A DNA stretch of 64,000 nucleotides from the NCBI GenBank assembly GCA_020853705.1, contig JADYYK010000020.1, forward strand, positions 1 to 64,000, read 5' to 3'. How positions within the stretch are numbered: position 1 is the first letter of the stretch; every line of letters starts with the position of its first letter. Origin of the DNA: Deltaproteobacteria bacterium (GTDB taxonomy: Bacteria; Myxococcota_A; Polyangia; Haliangiales; JADYYK01). A program made the translations under genes and the position numbers. This document shows, piece after piece, positions 1-8,854 of this stretch. The notes below the pieces were generated by a model. It was given only the letters and a program-made list of their open reading frames with translations. It had not been told where the DNA came from and made no database searches.

Positions 1-122
1 ACCGCTTCCTTCAGCGCCAGCCTCACGGCTGGAATCATTTCGCCTTGCGGTTCGCGTGGGGTCCCTGCGACCGGGTTCCCCAGAGGACTTTCACCTCCTG
101 ATCACGCCCGTGCCGGGCGCAC
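1..122 (-). mobile_element. 5' end of a group II intron, cut by the window edge
   Basis: Read on the minus strand from base 122 leftward, the sequence opens with GTGCGCCCGGCACGGGCGTG, then has GAGGTGAAAGTCCTC and, near base 1, CTGAAGGAAGC. The GTGCG start and these domain I blocks are hallmarks of bacterial/chloroplast-like group II introns. The intron begins directly after the T-run of the intrinsic terminator at 123-161, the kind of site used by class IIC introns. The reverse transcriptase (intron-encoded protein) and domains V and VI would lie left of base 1 and cannot be seen. No protein-coding part is present here. Confidence 0.72.
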
Positions 123-161
123 AAAAGTGAAAAGGGGAGGCACCTCGCGGCGCCTCCCCTT
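123..161 (-). terminator. Rho-independent terminator of the metalloprotease gene
   Basis: A 10-bp perfect stem (132-141 with 152-161, core GGGGAGGC/GCCTCCCC) has a 10-base loop. On the minus strand it is followed by TTTTCACTTTT. It lies 22 bases after the stop codon of the metalloprotease gene. The T-run abuts the predicted first base of the group II intron at 122. Confidence 0.85.
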
Positions 162-182
162 CGGGACGAGGGCTAGACCGGC

Positions 183-3100
183 TTAGAAGTTGCCGGCCTT
201 GTCGAACATGGTGACGAGCGTGCGCTGCAGGTCGAGCTGCTGCAGGAACAGACGCAGCTCGATGCGGGCCAGCTCGCGGACCTTGGCCTGGTCGGTACCC
301 GTGTAGCTGTCACGGGTGGTGCGCAGACGCTCGGCGTACGCCAGCAGGCGCGAACCGATGCTGTTCGACGGGTGAGTCGCCGGGGGCGCGTCCCACGAGA
401 CGTAGGTGCGGCCCGACTCCGGGTCGGTGAAGGTCTTGCGCTGGCCGGGCGGGAAGCTGATCGACTCGCCGTTGCCGTCCAGGAAGATGCGCGACTCGTC
501 GTTGAACGAGTTGTCGAAGGTGTTGCGGTACATCGCGAGCCCGTACACCTGGGTCACGAAGCGGGTGGTGAAGGTCATGGTCGGATCGACGTAGGCCTTG
601 TTCGCCAGCAGCGGACGGGGGCCGACGCTGGTGACCGAGGCGTACTTGACCGGGTCCATGCCCGTGGTGGTCATATCGACGATCGGGGCCACCGCCGCCA
701 TGTCCTCGGTGATGGTCGAGCTGAAGGTGTTCTTCAGCTGCTTGCCGTAGACGGTCGAGTAGTTGATCGAGAAGCGACGGATGTCGGCGAAGGTGTCAGC
801 GCCCAGGTAGTTGGCGCCGGCCTCGGCCAGCAGGTAGCTCGCGACCTCCTTGTCGAGGGCGAAGCCGATGCGGGTCTGGTGCTCGTACCAGTAGTAGCCC
901 GAGTCGAAGTCCCAGGTGGTCGAGAAGTAACGGCCGTCGATCAGCGGGATGCTCTTGACGCCAGAGCCCATCGAGTCGCTGTCCTGCTTCAGGTACGACA
1001 GACCGGTCGGGTTGACCTCGCGGATGAACGAACCCGCCTCCGGCGCCGTGATGATCTCGCCGAACAGGTTCAGACCGGCCTCGGCCGACAGGCCCCAGCC
1101 CTTCCAGCCCGCGGCCTCGGTGAACAGCGGGGCCACCACGGCCGGATCGACCTGGGCCTCGAGCGACGCGCGGTAGCGCACGATGCTCTTGTACTGGCTC
1201 TGGATGGGCTCCAGGTAGCGGCTCATGATGCGGCTCTGGTAGCCCTGGCCCTCCCAGCCCCAACGGTCGCGCTTGAAGGCGTTGAAGATGTAGTACGACT
1301 TGTAGCGCTTGATGTAGTCGTTGCCGATCTCGTAGATGTCGGCGCCCTCGTCGAAGCGAGCGCAGGTCTCGGTGCCACCCGCGAACTCGTCCGAGCAGAA
1401 GCGGTACGGAACCACCGCGCGGCGCATGCCATCACGCTCGGTGAAGGCCAGGTTGCCGTTGATGTCGGTGCGGATGGTCGAGCGGTGCACGTTGGTGCGC
1501 GCCTCGAGGTCCGCCAGGGTCGGGAACTGGGTGTAGTTGATCGCCTTCAGGGTGCCGCCGGTCTGGTCCAGCGCGGTCGGCCAGCCGAAGCTCTGGTACT
1601 CGGAGATGTCCGAGATCTTGCCGATGTTGACCGGATTGGTCTCGTTGAAGACCTCGAGCAGATCGCCGTACGCGAACTTCAGGGCCGCGAAGTCATACTT
1701 GCCCAGGCCCTGGATGTCCGAGTTGAACTTCGCGCCGTAGTCCATCACGGTCGAGTACTGGTACTGGTTGATCTTGCCATCGAGCTCGGCCTGGGTCGGC
1801 GAGACCTCGAAGCGCTGCTTCAGCGTCGCCTTGTTGCCGCCGTTGGCCGCAATGCGCAGGTCCCAGTAATTCTTGAAGTAGTTCATCGCATCGATGCTGC
1901 CCTCGAAGTTGTGGCGCAGGCCCATGTTGTGGCCCATCTCGTGCTCGGTCACGCCGCGGTAGATGGCGGTGCGGACGTCCTTCCACAGGTTGTGACGGCC
2001 CTCCTCGGTCTTGAGGTCGTACTTGGCCTTGAACTCCTTGGCCAGACCGAGCGCCGACTCCTCACCGAAGTCGGCCATGCACATGGCGCGGCGCGCCTGA
2101 ATGACGGCGCGGTCGTTCTGCATGCGGCGGGAGGTGCTCGAGAGCAGGCTGAGCGGCGAGACCTGGCGACGAACCTCGGCCGACAGGGTGGCGACGTCGG
2201 TGAAGGGGTTCAGACCATGACGCGCATAGACGTCAGCGGCCGCCATGCGCCACTCGGGGTCGGACAGCAGCAGGCCCTCCATCGCGGTACCCTGGATGGC
2301 CGCGAGGCGAGCCGGGCCGGTGTCGAAGCCCGGGCCGAGGACGCCCGAGTCCATGACCTTCTTCTGGCCACGGACGAAGATCTCGTTGGCATCACGGGGA
2401 TTGGCCGGGACGCGCGCGCCCGAGTCAGCCTTGGGCACCCACGAGAAGTCCATGTTGTCGAACGGGTTGTGCGCCGGGTCGACCGCGGTCTCGTGCGAGC
2501 GCATACCCTCGAAGTTGGCGACGACGTTGTCGTGCACGTTCTTGCCGTCGGTGACCTGGGCGACCGTCAGCTCGTTGTTGAGGAGCAGGATGATGTCGCG
2601 CGACCAGCTCGCGTAGGTGTCCAGGCCAGCGCCGTAGATGAAGGCCGAGGCGTGGATGGTCTCGCCAGTCTCCGGGTCGGCCGGCATCGGGCCGTAGCCC
2701 AGCGGACCGCCGCGCTGGGGCTTGTCGACCCAGGCGATCATGTTGTAGCGGAGGTCGCCTTCGCGAACCAGCTTGCCCACGCCACCAGCGTCGGCGATGC
2801 AGCCCGGGGCCGACGTCGCGGTGGTCGGGTTCTGACCGCACCACAGGATCATCGGGGTCTCGTCGTTCGAGCCCAGGGCGACCGTCTGGCCGCTCTTGAG
2901 CTGGATCTGCATGGCGCCGCCAGCAACCTGGTTGTAGTGATCGACCACGTTCCAGAAGGCCAGCGACCAGCCCTTGACGATCTCGGCGCCGGCGTCCTGC
3001 AGCTCGGCCGGGTAGTTCGGGTTGGCCCAGTAGGTCAGCTGGCGAGCGGTGCGCTCCTGCTCCGGCTTGACGACCTTGTTGCCGTCCGCGTCCAGCTCGA

Positions 3101-4046
3101 ACGAGCCGTCGGCGTTACGCACGTGGTGGTCGACCCACAGGTTGAAGCGGCGCGCCATGCGCACCTTGCCCGAGTCGGTCACGCCGTACTGGCGGTTGTA
3201 GGTGCGACGCTCGACGTCGAAGAAGCCGAACTTCTCCTGGTCCTTGTCGGTCCAGATCTGGGGCGCGTAGTCGCGCGTCGGGTCCAGCTTCAGGAAGGAG
3301 TGGCGCAGCTTGATCTCCTGCGCCGTGCAGTCATCCTGGTTGCCGTTGAACCAGCACATCGGGATGTAGCCGTAGCCCTCGTAGTAGACCGTCTCGGGCG
3401 ACACGAACAGCTTGTTCGTGACGTCGATGTAGCCGACCTCGGTGACGTTGGCGTTGTTCTGGCCCGGCACCTGGCGGCGCTCGAAGCGCAGCGCCTCGGG
3501 ACTGTTGGGGTCGGTCACGAAGTAGTTGATCGGGGCGGTCGCGACCTTGTCGACCGTGAAGCCCCAGTTGTCCGCCAGGTTGGCCGACCAGTCGACGCGG
3601 ATGAACTCGCGCTCGTACCAGGGGCGCTCACCGGTCTCACGGATGGTGTTCGACTCCTCACCGGTGGCCGAGTTGTAGTCGCGGATGATGTCGAACTGCG
3701 ACTGGATGCGCCAGGCGCCGACCGGCTGACCGACGATGCCGCCCTGCTTCAGGCTGTTGTCGGTGTTGTTGACCTGCTCGTAGGCCCGGCGGGCATACAG
3801 GATGTCCTCCTGGATGTCCCAGACGATCTTGTCGAGGTCCATCGCCTGTTCGCCGATGAACGTCGTCGCCGTGCCGTAGGGCACGTCGATGACAGTCGGC
3901 GCGTAGTACCACGTCCCAGTCAGATCTGCTTTGCGGACGATGTTGGGCTGCACAGTGTTGCGGACGGACCGCTCTTCCGCGCAGCTCGCCACCATCGCAG
4001 CACCCAGAAGCAGTGCCGAACCGAGGTAGGCTTTCGAGAACCTCAT
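183..4046 (-). CDS. Large zinc metalloprotease lipoprotein (met-zincin, DUF4953/DUF5117 type)
   Basis: Predicted secreted zinc metalloprotease of 1287 residues. The start at 4046 has GGGAGG five to ten bases upstream and gives a lipoprotein signal, MRFSKAYLGSALLLGAAMVASC, with Cys22 as the lipidation site; a longer frame to 4088 lacks this. The catalytic motif HEMGHNMGLRHNF sits near residue 702, and a Met-turn-like STVMDYG follows about 65 residues later, as in met-zincins. The upstream half matches the layout of DUF5117-type N-terminal regions by length only. It lies 72 bases downstream of an outer-membrane-type gene on the same strand and ends at a clear terminator. Substrate unknown; function inferred from the motif. 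Confidence 0.85.
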   Translation of the reverse strand: MRFSKAYLGSALLLGAAMVASCAEERSVRNTVQPNIVRKADLTGTWYYAPTVIDVPYGTATTFIGEQAMDLDKIVWDIQEDILYARRAYEQVNNTDNSLKQGGIVGQPVGAWRIQSQFDIIRDYNSATGEESNTIRETGERPWYEREFIRVDWSANLADNWGFTVDKVATAPINYFVTDPNSPEALRFERRQVPGQNNANVTEVGYIDVTNKLFVSPETVYYEGYGYIPMCWFNGNQDDCTAQEIKLRHSFLKLDPTRDYAPQIWTDKDQEKFGFFDVERRTYNRQYGVTDSGKVRMARRFNLWVDHHVRNADGSFELDADGNKVVKPEQERTARQLTYWANPNYPAELQDAGAEIVKGWSLAFWNVVDHYNQVAGGAMQIQLKSGQTVALGSNDETPMILWCGQNPTTATSAPGCIADAGGVGKLVREGDLRYNMIAWVDKPQRGGPLGYGPMPADPETGETIHASAFIYGAGLDTYASWSRDIILLLNNELTVAQVTDGKNVHDNVVANFEGMRSHETAVDPAHNPFDNMDFSWVPKADSGARVPANPRDANEIFVRGQKKVMDSGVLGPGFDTGPARLAAIQGTAMEGLLLSDPEWRMAAADVYARHGLNPFTDVATLSAEVRRQVSPLSLLSSTSRRMQNDRAVIQARRAMCMADFGEESALGLAKEFKAKYDLKTEEGRHNLWKDVRTAIYRGVTEHEMGHNMGLRHNFEGSIDAMNYFKNYWDLRIAANGGNKATLKQRFEVSPTQAELDGKINQYQYSTVMDYGAKFNSDIQGLGKYDFAALKFAYGDLLEVFNETNPVNIGKISDISEYQSFGWPTALDQTGGTLKAINYTQFPTLADLEARTNVHRSTIRTDINGNLAFTERDGMRRAVVPYRFCSDEFAGGTETCARFDEGADIYEIGNDYIKRYKSYYIFNAFKRDRWGWEGQGYQSRIMSRYLEPIQSQYKSIVRYRASLEAQVDPAVVAPLFTEAAGWKGWGLSAEAGLNLFGEIITAPEAGSFIREVNPTGLSYLKQDSDSMGSGVKSIPLIDGRYFSTTWDFDSGYYWYEHQTRIGFALDKEVASYLLAEAGANYLGADTFADIRRFSINYSTVYGKQLKNTFSSTITEDMAAVAPIVDMTTTGMDPVKYASVTSVGPRPLLANKAYVDPTMTFTTRFVTQVYGLAMYRNTFDNSFNDESRIFLDGNGESISFPPGQRKTFTDPESGRTYVSWDAPPATHPSNSIGSRLLAYAERLRTTRDSYTGTDQAKVRELARIELRLFLQQLDLQRTLVTMFDKAGNF

Positions 4047-4118
4047 GCTGTTCCTCCCAATGTCGAACCTGTTTGAGACAACGTGCAAACCATTACGGCC
4101 CGAGGCCGCGGGACCCTA

Positions 4119-5432
4119 CTACAGAAGCTCGGACAGCGCGAACGACGCCGAGATGCCGACCGAGGTGAAACCATTGCGGGTGGTGCTGAAGAACGGCTGG
4201 CGGATGCCGTGGCCGTCGGCGGTGCGCACCGGCGACGCGGTGGTCAGCGAGCCGCTCAGGCTGATCCAGTCGTTCAGGCTGTAGTCGGCGCCCAGCGAGA
4301 ACACCTGCGAGTCACGGCGACCGCGGCCACCGTCGGCGTCGCCGACGCGGCCGGTCGAGGCGCAGGTGTCGTAGCTGGTGCCGTCCCACAGCACGACGTC
4401 GCAGTTCTCGATGGCGTAGGTGAAGGTGGTGGACAGCGAGTAGCTGACGTTGCCCGACAGCTTGGAGGTGAACTGGTAGCCGACGTTGACGGCGTTGTTG
4501 AAGCCGAACTCGGCGTTGCGGAAGCCACCGTGCTCGATGAACTCGGCCGGGCTGATGACCTGGCCATAGATCTCGGCGTCGGTGCCCGAGTAGTGGATGC
4601 CCGGGGTCGTATACTGGTGGAAGTACTTGGTGAAACGCGGCGCATAGCTGACCGACAGCTTGTCGTCCTTGAGGAAGCTGCGGCTCAGGCTGAGGCCGGT
4701 CGACCAGGCCGTGTACAGGCTGGCGTTGCGCGACGACAGCGAGATCGGGATGGCGAAGCGGGTCGAACCCGACAGGTTCATCTTCCAGGGCAGCTTGGCC
4801 AGCGAGCTGTGCGACAGGCCCAGCGAGATGTCGCTGTAGTTGATGCGCTTGTCGTTGCCCGAGACGCGACGCGGCACGCCGTTGGGGTCGATGAGGACGC
4901 CACCCTGCTCGGTCAGGACGTACTGCTCGGGCAGATCCTTGATGTACTCGTTGGAGCCGCCAGCGGTGCGGAACAGGTCGCTGTTGCCGGTCAGCTCGCT
5001 CTGGAACGAGGTGCTGGCGCTGGCCGACAGCTTGGACCAGAAGCCGGTCTTGAACAGGACCTTGCCGAGCTTCCAGCCGACGTTGAGGCCCAGCGAGGCG
5101 ACGTTGTTGTAGTTCTCGGGCTCGGCGTTGATGCTGGACTCGTCCGAGATGTCCGCGCCGAAGGTCAGGCCGAACATCTTGGGGCCCTTGGCCTTGACCG
5201 CGACGACGGTGGCGGAGGGCGCGGTGCTGTCGCCAGTGGTGGCGACGTCATCATCAGAGGAGGTGGTGGTCGAACCAGTGGTGGCCGTCGCGCTGCCCGA
5301 GGCCGAGGCCGCCACGGTTCCACCAGCGGTGGCTTCCTCGGCGACCCGTGGGGTCTGGTCCTCGGCGCGGGCGATGCCGGCACCGAGAAGGGTGAACGAG
5401 ACCAGAGAACCAACGAGCCAAGCCTGCTTCAC
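4119..5432 (-). CDS. Predicted outer-membrane beta-barrel protein, unknown function
   Basis: A 437-residue protein with a clean Sec signal peptide (hydrophobic core, cleavage after ARA near residue 23), then a Ser/Thr/Ala/Asp-rich low-complexity segment to about residue 70. The rest shows alternating polar/hydrophobic strands with regularly spaced Gly, Ser, Tyr and Trp, typical of transmembrane beta-barrels. The start is GTG with AGGAG seven to eleven bases upstream. No catalytic motif is recognised. It precedes the metalloprotease on the same strand, so the two may be co-transcribed. It could be a porin-like or transport protein; the family was not identified. Confidence 0.7.
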   Translation of the reverse strand: MKQAWLVGSLVSFTLLGAGIARAEDQTPRVAEEATAGGTVAASASGSATATTGSTTTSSDDDVATTGDSTAPSATVVAVKAKGPKMFGLTFGADISDESSINAEPENYNNVASLGLNVGWKLGKVLFKTGFWSKLSASASTSFQSELTGNSDLFRTAGGSNEYIKDLPEQYVLTEQGGVLIDPNGVPRRVSGNDKRINYSDISLGLSHSSLAKLPWKMNLSGSTRFAIPISLSSRNASLYTAWSTGLSLSRSFLKDDKLSVSYAPRFTKYFHQYTTPGIHYSGTDAEIYGQVISPAEFIEHGGFRNAEFGFNNAVNVGYQFTSKLSGNVSYSLSTTFTYAIENCDVVLWDGTSYDTCASTGRVGDADGGRGRRDSQVFSLGADYSLNDWISLSGSLTTASPVRTADGHGIRQPFFSTTRNGFTSVGISASFALSELL

Positions 5433-5475
5433 GGGAGCTCCTTGACGGAAGGCGGGGGATCGCGGCGCGACCTTC

Positions 5476-5491
5476 TACAAGATCTTTGCCA
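5476..5491 (-). promoter_or_regulatory. Weak sigma-54-like promoter upstream of the outer-membrane protein gene
   Basis: On the minus strand TGGCA is separated by six bases from TTGTA, close to the -24/-12 consensus TGGCA-N6-TTGC. The -12 element has T where C is expected, so the call is tentative. It lies 44 bases upstream of the GTG start at 5432. Confidence 0.25.
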
Positions 5492-5811
5492 GCCTGATCG
5501 GCGAACGTCACAAAGGCGAAGTAACGAGAATCGCGTGAGCAATGCACCAGAGATTCGCCGACCTGCCGTTAGCGGATTAACGTGTGCGACATTGCTGCAC
5601 ACCGATCGTAGCGGTTTCGGTCAGGCGGCCGAAAAGCGCGCAGGGATCTACCTGCTTGCAGGACAAACAGCAAACCAAATTCATTTGGTGTTGGCCGTCA
5701 CATAGAATGCAAGCCTTCGAGATCTCGACGGACTGTGGATGAATCTGTGGTCAGTTTGTGGGCCGTTTGTGAGAGAGAGGCTCATTCAAGTCGCTAACGG
5801 CATGAACTCGC
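5492..5811. other. Intergenic region with a palindrome; no gene seen
   Basis: This is the core of a 466-base gap between divergent genes. It is visibly less GC-rich than its surroundings. It contains the palindrome CCAAAT-TC-ATTTGG at 5675-5688, and ATTTGG recurs at 5842-5847 just downstream of the plus-strand promoter; the pair could be regulator half-sites. TGTGG recurs at about 5734-5752, including one near-DnaA-box TGTGGATGA. No open frame here has coding character. Confidence 0.4.
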
Positions 5812-5840
5812 TTGACTTCGCGGCACGGCTCGGCGAGAAT
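5812..5840 (+). promoter_or_regulatory. Sigma-70-type promoter for the Fic-like gene
   Basis: TTGACT (5812-5817) and GAGAAT (5835-5840) are separated by 17 bases. The start codon at 5899 follows 58 bases later, with GGGGAGAG upstream as ribosome binding site. Confidence 0.5.
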
Positions 5841-5898
5841 CATTTGGTTTTCGACTCGGTGGTCGTAGCCTTGGACAAGCTTTCACAGGGGAGAGTGT

Positions 5899-6681
5899 AT
5901 GGATAAGAAGTTCTTCGACCTCGACGCCAAGGTCGTGGCTTTGAATGAGCGGCTGGCGCGCATGGGTAGCGGACGTCGTGCCGCCTTCCTCGATGACTAC
6001 AACCACAAGCTGGATGTCTCGCTGCTGTACCACGACAACGCCCTCGAGGGTGTCGTGCTCCAGTACAGCGAGATCAAGGCGGCCATCGACACGCGCATCA
6101 TCAGCGATGTCAGCCTCATCCCGATGTACGAGGAGATCAAGAACCAGAAGGCGGCGTTCCTGTTCGCTCGCGAGTGGGCCTACAGCAAGAAGAAGGCGCC
6201 GCTGGCCCTGGAGACGATCAAGAAGGTGTACGGCATCCTGTGCCCGACCGAGGGCGCAAAGGGTGCGCCGTACCGCAAGGACAACCCGCTGCACCGCGCC
6301 TACTACCATGAGATCTCTGCGCCCGATAAGATCCTGGCGCGCATGAAGAAGCTGGTCGAGTGGCTGGGCGAGGACGAGACCCGTCGTCTGCACGCGGTCG
6401 AGCGTGCCGCCCGCTTCCACCAGCGCCTGATGGCCATCTACCCGTGGACCCGTAGCGCCGGTAAGCTGGCTCGCGTGCTGAGCAACATGCTGCTCATGCG
6501 TGACGGCTACCTGCCCGCGGTCATCCACGCCATCGATCGTCAGCGCTACTATGAGGTGCTGCGCTCCGAGACCGCCGGCATCGTGCCGCTGACCGCGGAG
6601 AGCTGTGGCGCCTCGCTGGAGTCGGCCCTGCGTGCCCTGCACGAGTTCGACGAGCAGATCCGCAGCCGCGCCGCTTCGTAA
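5899..6681 (+). CDS. Fic-fold protein with a degenerate (likely inactive) catalytic motif
   Basis: A 260-residue protein whose residues 172-220 follow the Fic core. IYPWTRSAGKLARVLSNMLL aligns with the family motif HPFxxGNGRxxR. The catalytic His is Tyr181, GNG is SAG and the first Arg is Lys, so AMP transfer is not expected. NALEG at residues 47-51 resembles the (S/T)xxxE(G/N) inhibitory helix region of Fic proteins, and RYYEVL near residue 217 fits the helix after the core. Start ATG with GGGGAGAG upstream. It stands alone with its own promoter and a hairpin downstream. Family membership is inferred from this alignment by eye; a binding or scaffold role is possible but unproven. Confidence 0.6.
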   Translation: MDKKFFDLDAKVVALNERLARMGSGRRAAFLDDYNHKLDVSLLYHDNALEGVVLQYSEIKAAIDTRIISDVSLIPMYEEIKNQKAAFLFAREWAYSKKKAPLALETIKKVYGILCPTEGAKGAPYRKDNPLHRAYYHEISAPDKILARMKKLVEWLGEDETRRLHAVERAARFHQRLMAIYPWTRSAGKLARVLSNMLLMRDGYLPAVIHAIDRQRYYEVLRSETAGIVPLTAESCGASLESALRALHEFDEQIRSRAAS

Positions 6682-6718
6682 ATCCCTCCCGACGCCTCCT
6701 GAACCCCGGAACAGGACT

Positions 6719-6739
6719 CCTCGAACCTTCGGTTCGAGG
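6719..6739. repeat. Dispersed hairpin repeat, copy 1 (possible terminator)
   Basis: Perfect 9-bp stem CCTCGAACC/GGTTCGAGG with a TTC loop, flanked by CAGGA on the left and GGCCTGT on the right. It lies after the Fic-like gene. The same hairpin type with similar flanks recurs at 17261-17291 and 34721-34741. No T-run follows, so it may act in mRNA end protection rather than intrinsic termination. Confidence 0.6.
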
Positions 6740-6788
6740 GGCCTGTCACCCCACACCACCGTAACGTTCGCGTAGGTTGCGATCTCCA

Positions 6789-7406
6789 ATGAGCATGTCC
6801 GTTCCGACCGTGCACGCGAACATCGTTTCGCGTGCCAAGCTGCCGACCCGCTGGGGTGAGTTCGACATCGTCGCCTTCAGCTTCCAGCCCGGTGAACCCG
6901 AACACGTCGCCCTGGTGCACGGCCTGTCGGCCGGCACAGCGGCCGGACCAGAGCCGGTGCCGCTGCGGGTGCACAGCGAGTGCCTGACCGGTGACGCCTT
7001 TGGTTCACTGCGCTGCGACTGCCGCGACCAGCTCGAGATGGCGCTGGCCGAGCTGGCGCGCACGCCACGCGGTGTGCTGCTGTACCTGCGTCAGGAGGGT
7101 CGGGGCATCGGCCTGGCCAACAAGGTGCGGGCATATGCGCTGCAGGAGCAGGGGCTGGACACCGTCGAGGCCAACCTGCACCTCGGCTTCGACGACGACC
7201 TGCGCGACTATGGCGTGGCCGCGGCCATGCTGCAGGCGCTCGGCATCGAGCACGTCTCCCTGATGACCAACAACCCGCGCAAGGTCTGGGGGCTGCGTCA
7301 GCACGGCATCGACGTCGCCGGGCGACAGCCGCTGAAGGCCATCGCGACCGCGCTGAACCGGCGCTACCTCGACACCAAGGCGGCCAAGTCGGGCCACTTG
7401 TTGTAG
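6789..7406 (+). CDS. ribA: GTP cyclohydrolase II
   Basis: Converts GTP to 2,5-diamino-6-ribosylamino-4(3H)-pyrimidinone 5'-phosphate, the first step of riboflavin synthesis, in the cytoplasm. The 205-residue protein has the zinc-site region [20 protein letters not shown] with three spaced cysteines, the catalytic stretch [17 protein letters not shown], and the C-terminal LMTNNPRKV. It is a stand-alone RibA without the RibB domain. ATG at 6789 is preferred; a TTG at 6777 and an ATG at 6795 are alternatives, and none has a strong ribosome binding site. argH follows 28 bases later on the same strand. Confidence 0.93.
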   Translation: MSMSVPTVHANIVSRAKLPTRWGEFDIVAFSFQPGEPEHVALVHGLSAGTAAGPEPVPLRVHSECLTGDAFGSLRCDCRDQLEMALAELARTPRGVLLYLRQEGRGIGLANKVRAYALQEQGLDTVEANLHLGFDDDLRDYGVAAAMLQALGIEHVSLMTNNPRKVWGLRQHGIDVAGRQPLKAIATALNRRYLDTKAAKSGHLL

Positions 7407-7425
7407 CGCGCTACCGCGGTATAGT
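7398..7425 (+). promoter_or_regulatory. Possible promoter for argH with a leaderless start
   Basis: TTGTTG (7398-7403) and TATAGT (7420-7425) are 16 bases apart, overlapping the end of ribA. The TTG start of argH is 9 bases after the -10 box, so the transcript would begin at or within a few bases of the start codon. Confidence 0.35.
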
Positions 7426-7434
7426 CGCCGCGCT

Positions 7435-8841
7435 TTGACGACTGAAGCCAAGGGTGCGCGCGGCGGACGGTTCGCGATCGGCCTCGGGGCCGACGCGGCG
7501 GCCATGAACGCGTCGATCGACTTCGACAGGCGGCTGGCGCGCTTCGACGTGCGCGGGTCGCAGGCCCACGCGCGCATGCTGGGGCGCATCGGCGTCCTGA
7601 GCGCCGACGAGGTGACGCGCATCGTCGAAGGGCTGGCCGCGGTGCTCGGCGAGCTCGAGCGCGGCGAGCTCCAGCTGGAGGCGCGGCTCGAGGACATCCA
7701 CATGAACGTGGAGGCGCGCCTGACCCAGCTCATCGGGGAGGCGGGCGCCAAGCTGCACACCGCGCGCAGCCGCAATGACCAGGTTGCGCTGGACCTGCGC
7801 CTGTATGCGCGGGACGCCGCCGAGGTCCTGATGGCGCGCATCGACGCGCTGGAGGCGGCGCTGGTGGGGCAGGCGCGCCGCACCGTCGACGTCATCGCGC
7901 CCGGCTACACCCACCTGCAGCGGGCGCAGCCGGTGCGCCTGGGCCACCACCTGCTGGCCTACTTCGAGATGCTGGAGCGCGACCGGGGACGGCTGGGCGA
8001 CGCGGCGCGGCGTGCCGGCGAGTCACCGCTGGGAGCGGGTGCGCTGGCGGCGTCGAGCTTCGCGCTCGACCGCAGCGGCGTGGCCGCCGAGCTGGGCTTC
8101 CATGGCGTGACCCACAACAGCCTCGACGCCGTGGGCGATCGCGACTTCGCCATCGAGCTGACCGCGGCGTGTGCGCTGACGGCGACCCACCTGTCGCGCC
8201 TGGGCGAGGAGCTGGTGCTGTGGGCGTCCCAGGAGTTCGGCTTCGCGCGGCTGCCCGAGGGCTACTGCTCGGGGTCGAGCCTGATGCCGCAGAAGGTCAA
8301 CCCCGACATCCCCGAGCTGGTGCGCGCCAAGGTCGGCCGCGTGGTCGGCGACCTGGTGACGCTGCTGATGGTCGTCAAGGGGCTGCCGCTGGCCTACAAC
8401 AAGGACCTGCAGGAGACCCAGGAGCCGCTGTACGACGCGGTCGAGACCACCGCGCAGGTGCTGGGCGTGATGGCAGGCCTGGTGCGCGGGCTGGAGTTCG
8501 ACGCCGCGCGGCTGGCGCGCGCGGTCGATGGTGGCCATCTGACCGCGACCGAGCTGGCCGACCACCTGGTCGGGCGTGGGGTGCCGTTCCGGCGTGCGCA
8601 CGACCAGTCCGGGGCGGCGGTGCGGCGCGCCATCGAGCTGGGGGTCGAGCTGCGCGCGCTGCCGCTCGACGAGCTGCGCGCGGTGGCGCCCGAGGTTGGC
8701 CCCGATGTAGGCGAGTGGCTGGACCCCGCGCGCGCGGCGGACCGGCGTGACGTGGTGGGCGGACCGGCACGTGGCCGGGTCATGGACGAGATTGCGCGCG
8801 CCGAGGCGTTGCTCGCGGCGCGGCTGGAACCGAGCCAGTAA
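7435..8841 (+). CDS. argH: Argininosuccinate lyase
   Basis: Splits argininosuccinate into arginine and fumarate, the last step of arginine biosynthesis. 468 residues, normal for the family. The fumarase/lyase signature [12 protein letters not shown] is at about residues 280-291, with [14 protein letters not shown] and [11 protein letters not shown] upstream as in ArgH. The TTG start is chosen because the family-conserved GGRF occurs at residues 10-13, before the first ATG (7504). lysA follows with a ribosome binding site overlapping the argH stop, so the two are likely co-transcribed. Confidence 0.94.
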   Translation: MTTEAKGARGGRFAIGLGADAAAMNASIDFDRRLARFDVRGSQAHARMLGRIGVLSADEVTRIVEGLAAVLGELERGELQLEARLEDIHMNVEARLTQLIGEAGAKLHTARSRNDQVALDLRLYARDAAEVLMARIDALEAALVGQARRTVDVIAPGYTHLQRAQPVRLGHHLLAYFEMLERDRGRLGDAARRAGESPLGAGALAASSFALDRSGVAAELGFHGVTHNSLDAVGDRDFAIELTAACALTATHLSRLGEELVLWASQEFGFARLPEGYCSGSSLMPQKVNPDIPELVRAKVGRVVGDLVTLLMVVKGLPLAYNKDLQETQEPLYDAVETTAQVLGVMAGLVRGLEFDAARLARAVDGGHLTATELADHLVGRGVPFRRAHDQSGAAVRRAIELGVELRALPLDELRAVAPEVGPDVGEWLDPARAADRRDVVGGPARGRVMDEIARAEALLAARLEPSQ

Positions 8842-8854
8842 GGAGCCTTTCGCG

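Noticed and set aside
372..4076. A plus-strand open frame of 1234 codons antisense to the metalloprotease gene
   Set aside because: It is rich in Val, Arg, Gly, Asp and His with no domain, and lies wholly opposite a gene with clear signal, catalytic and terminator features. This is the expected shadow of third-position GC bias.
5730..5760. Possible replication origin because of TGTGG repeats and a near-DnaA box
   Set aside because: Only one near-match to TTATCCACA, no dnaA, dnaN or gyrB nearby, and no AT-rich unwinding element beyond the usual intergenic drop in GC.
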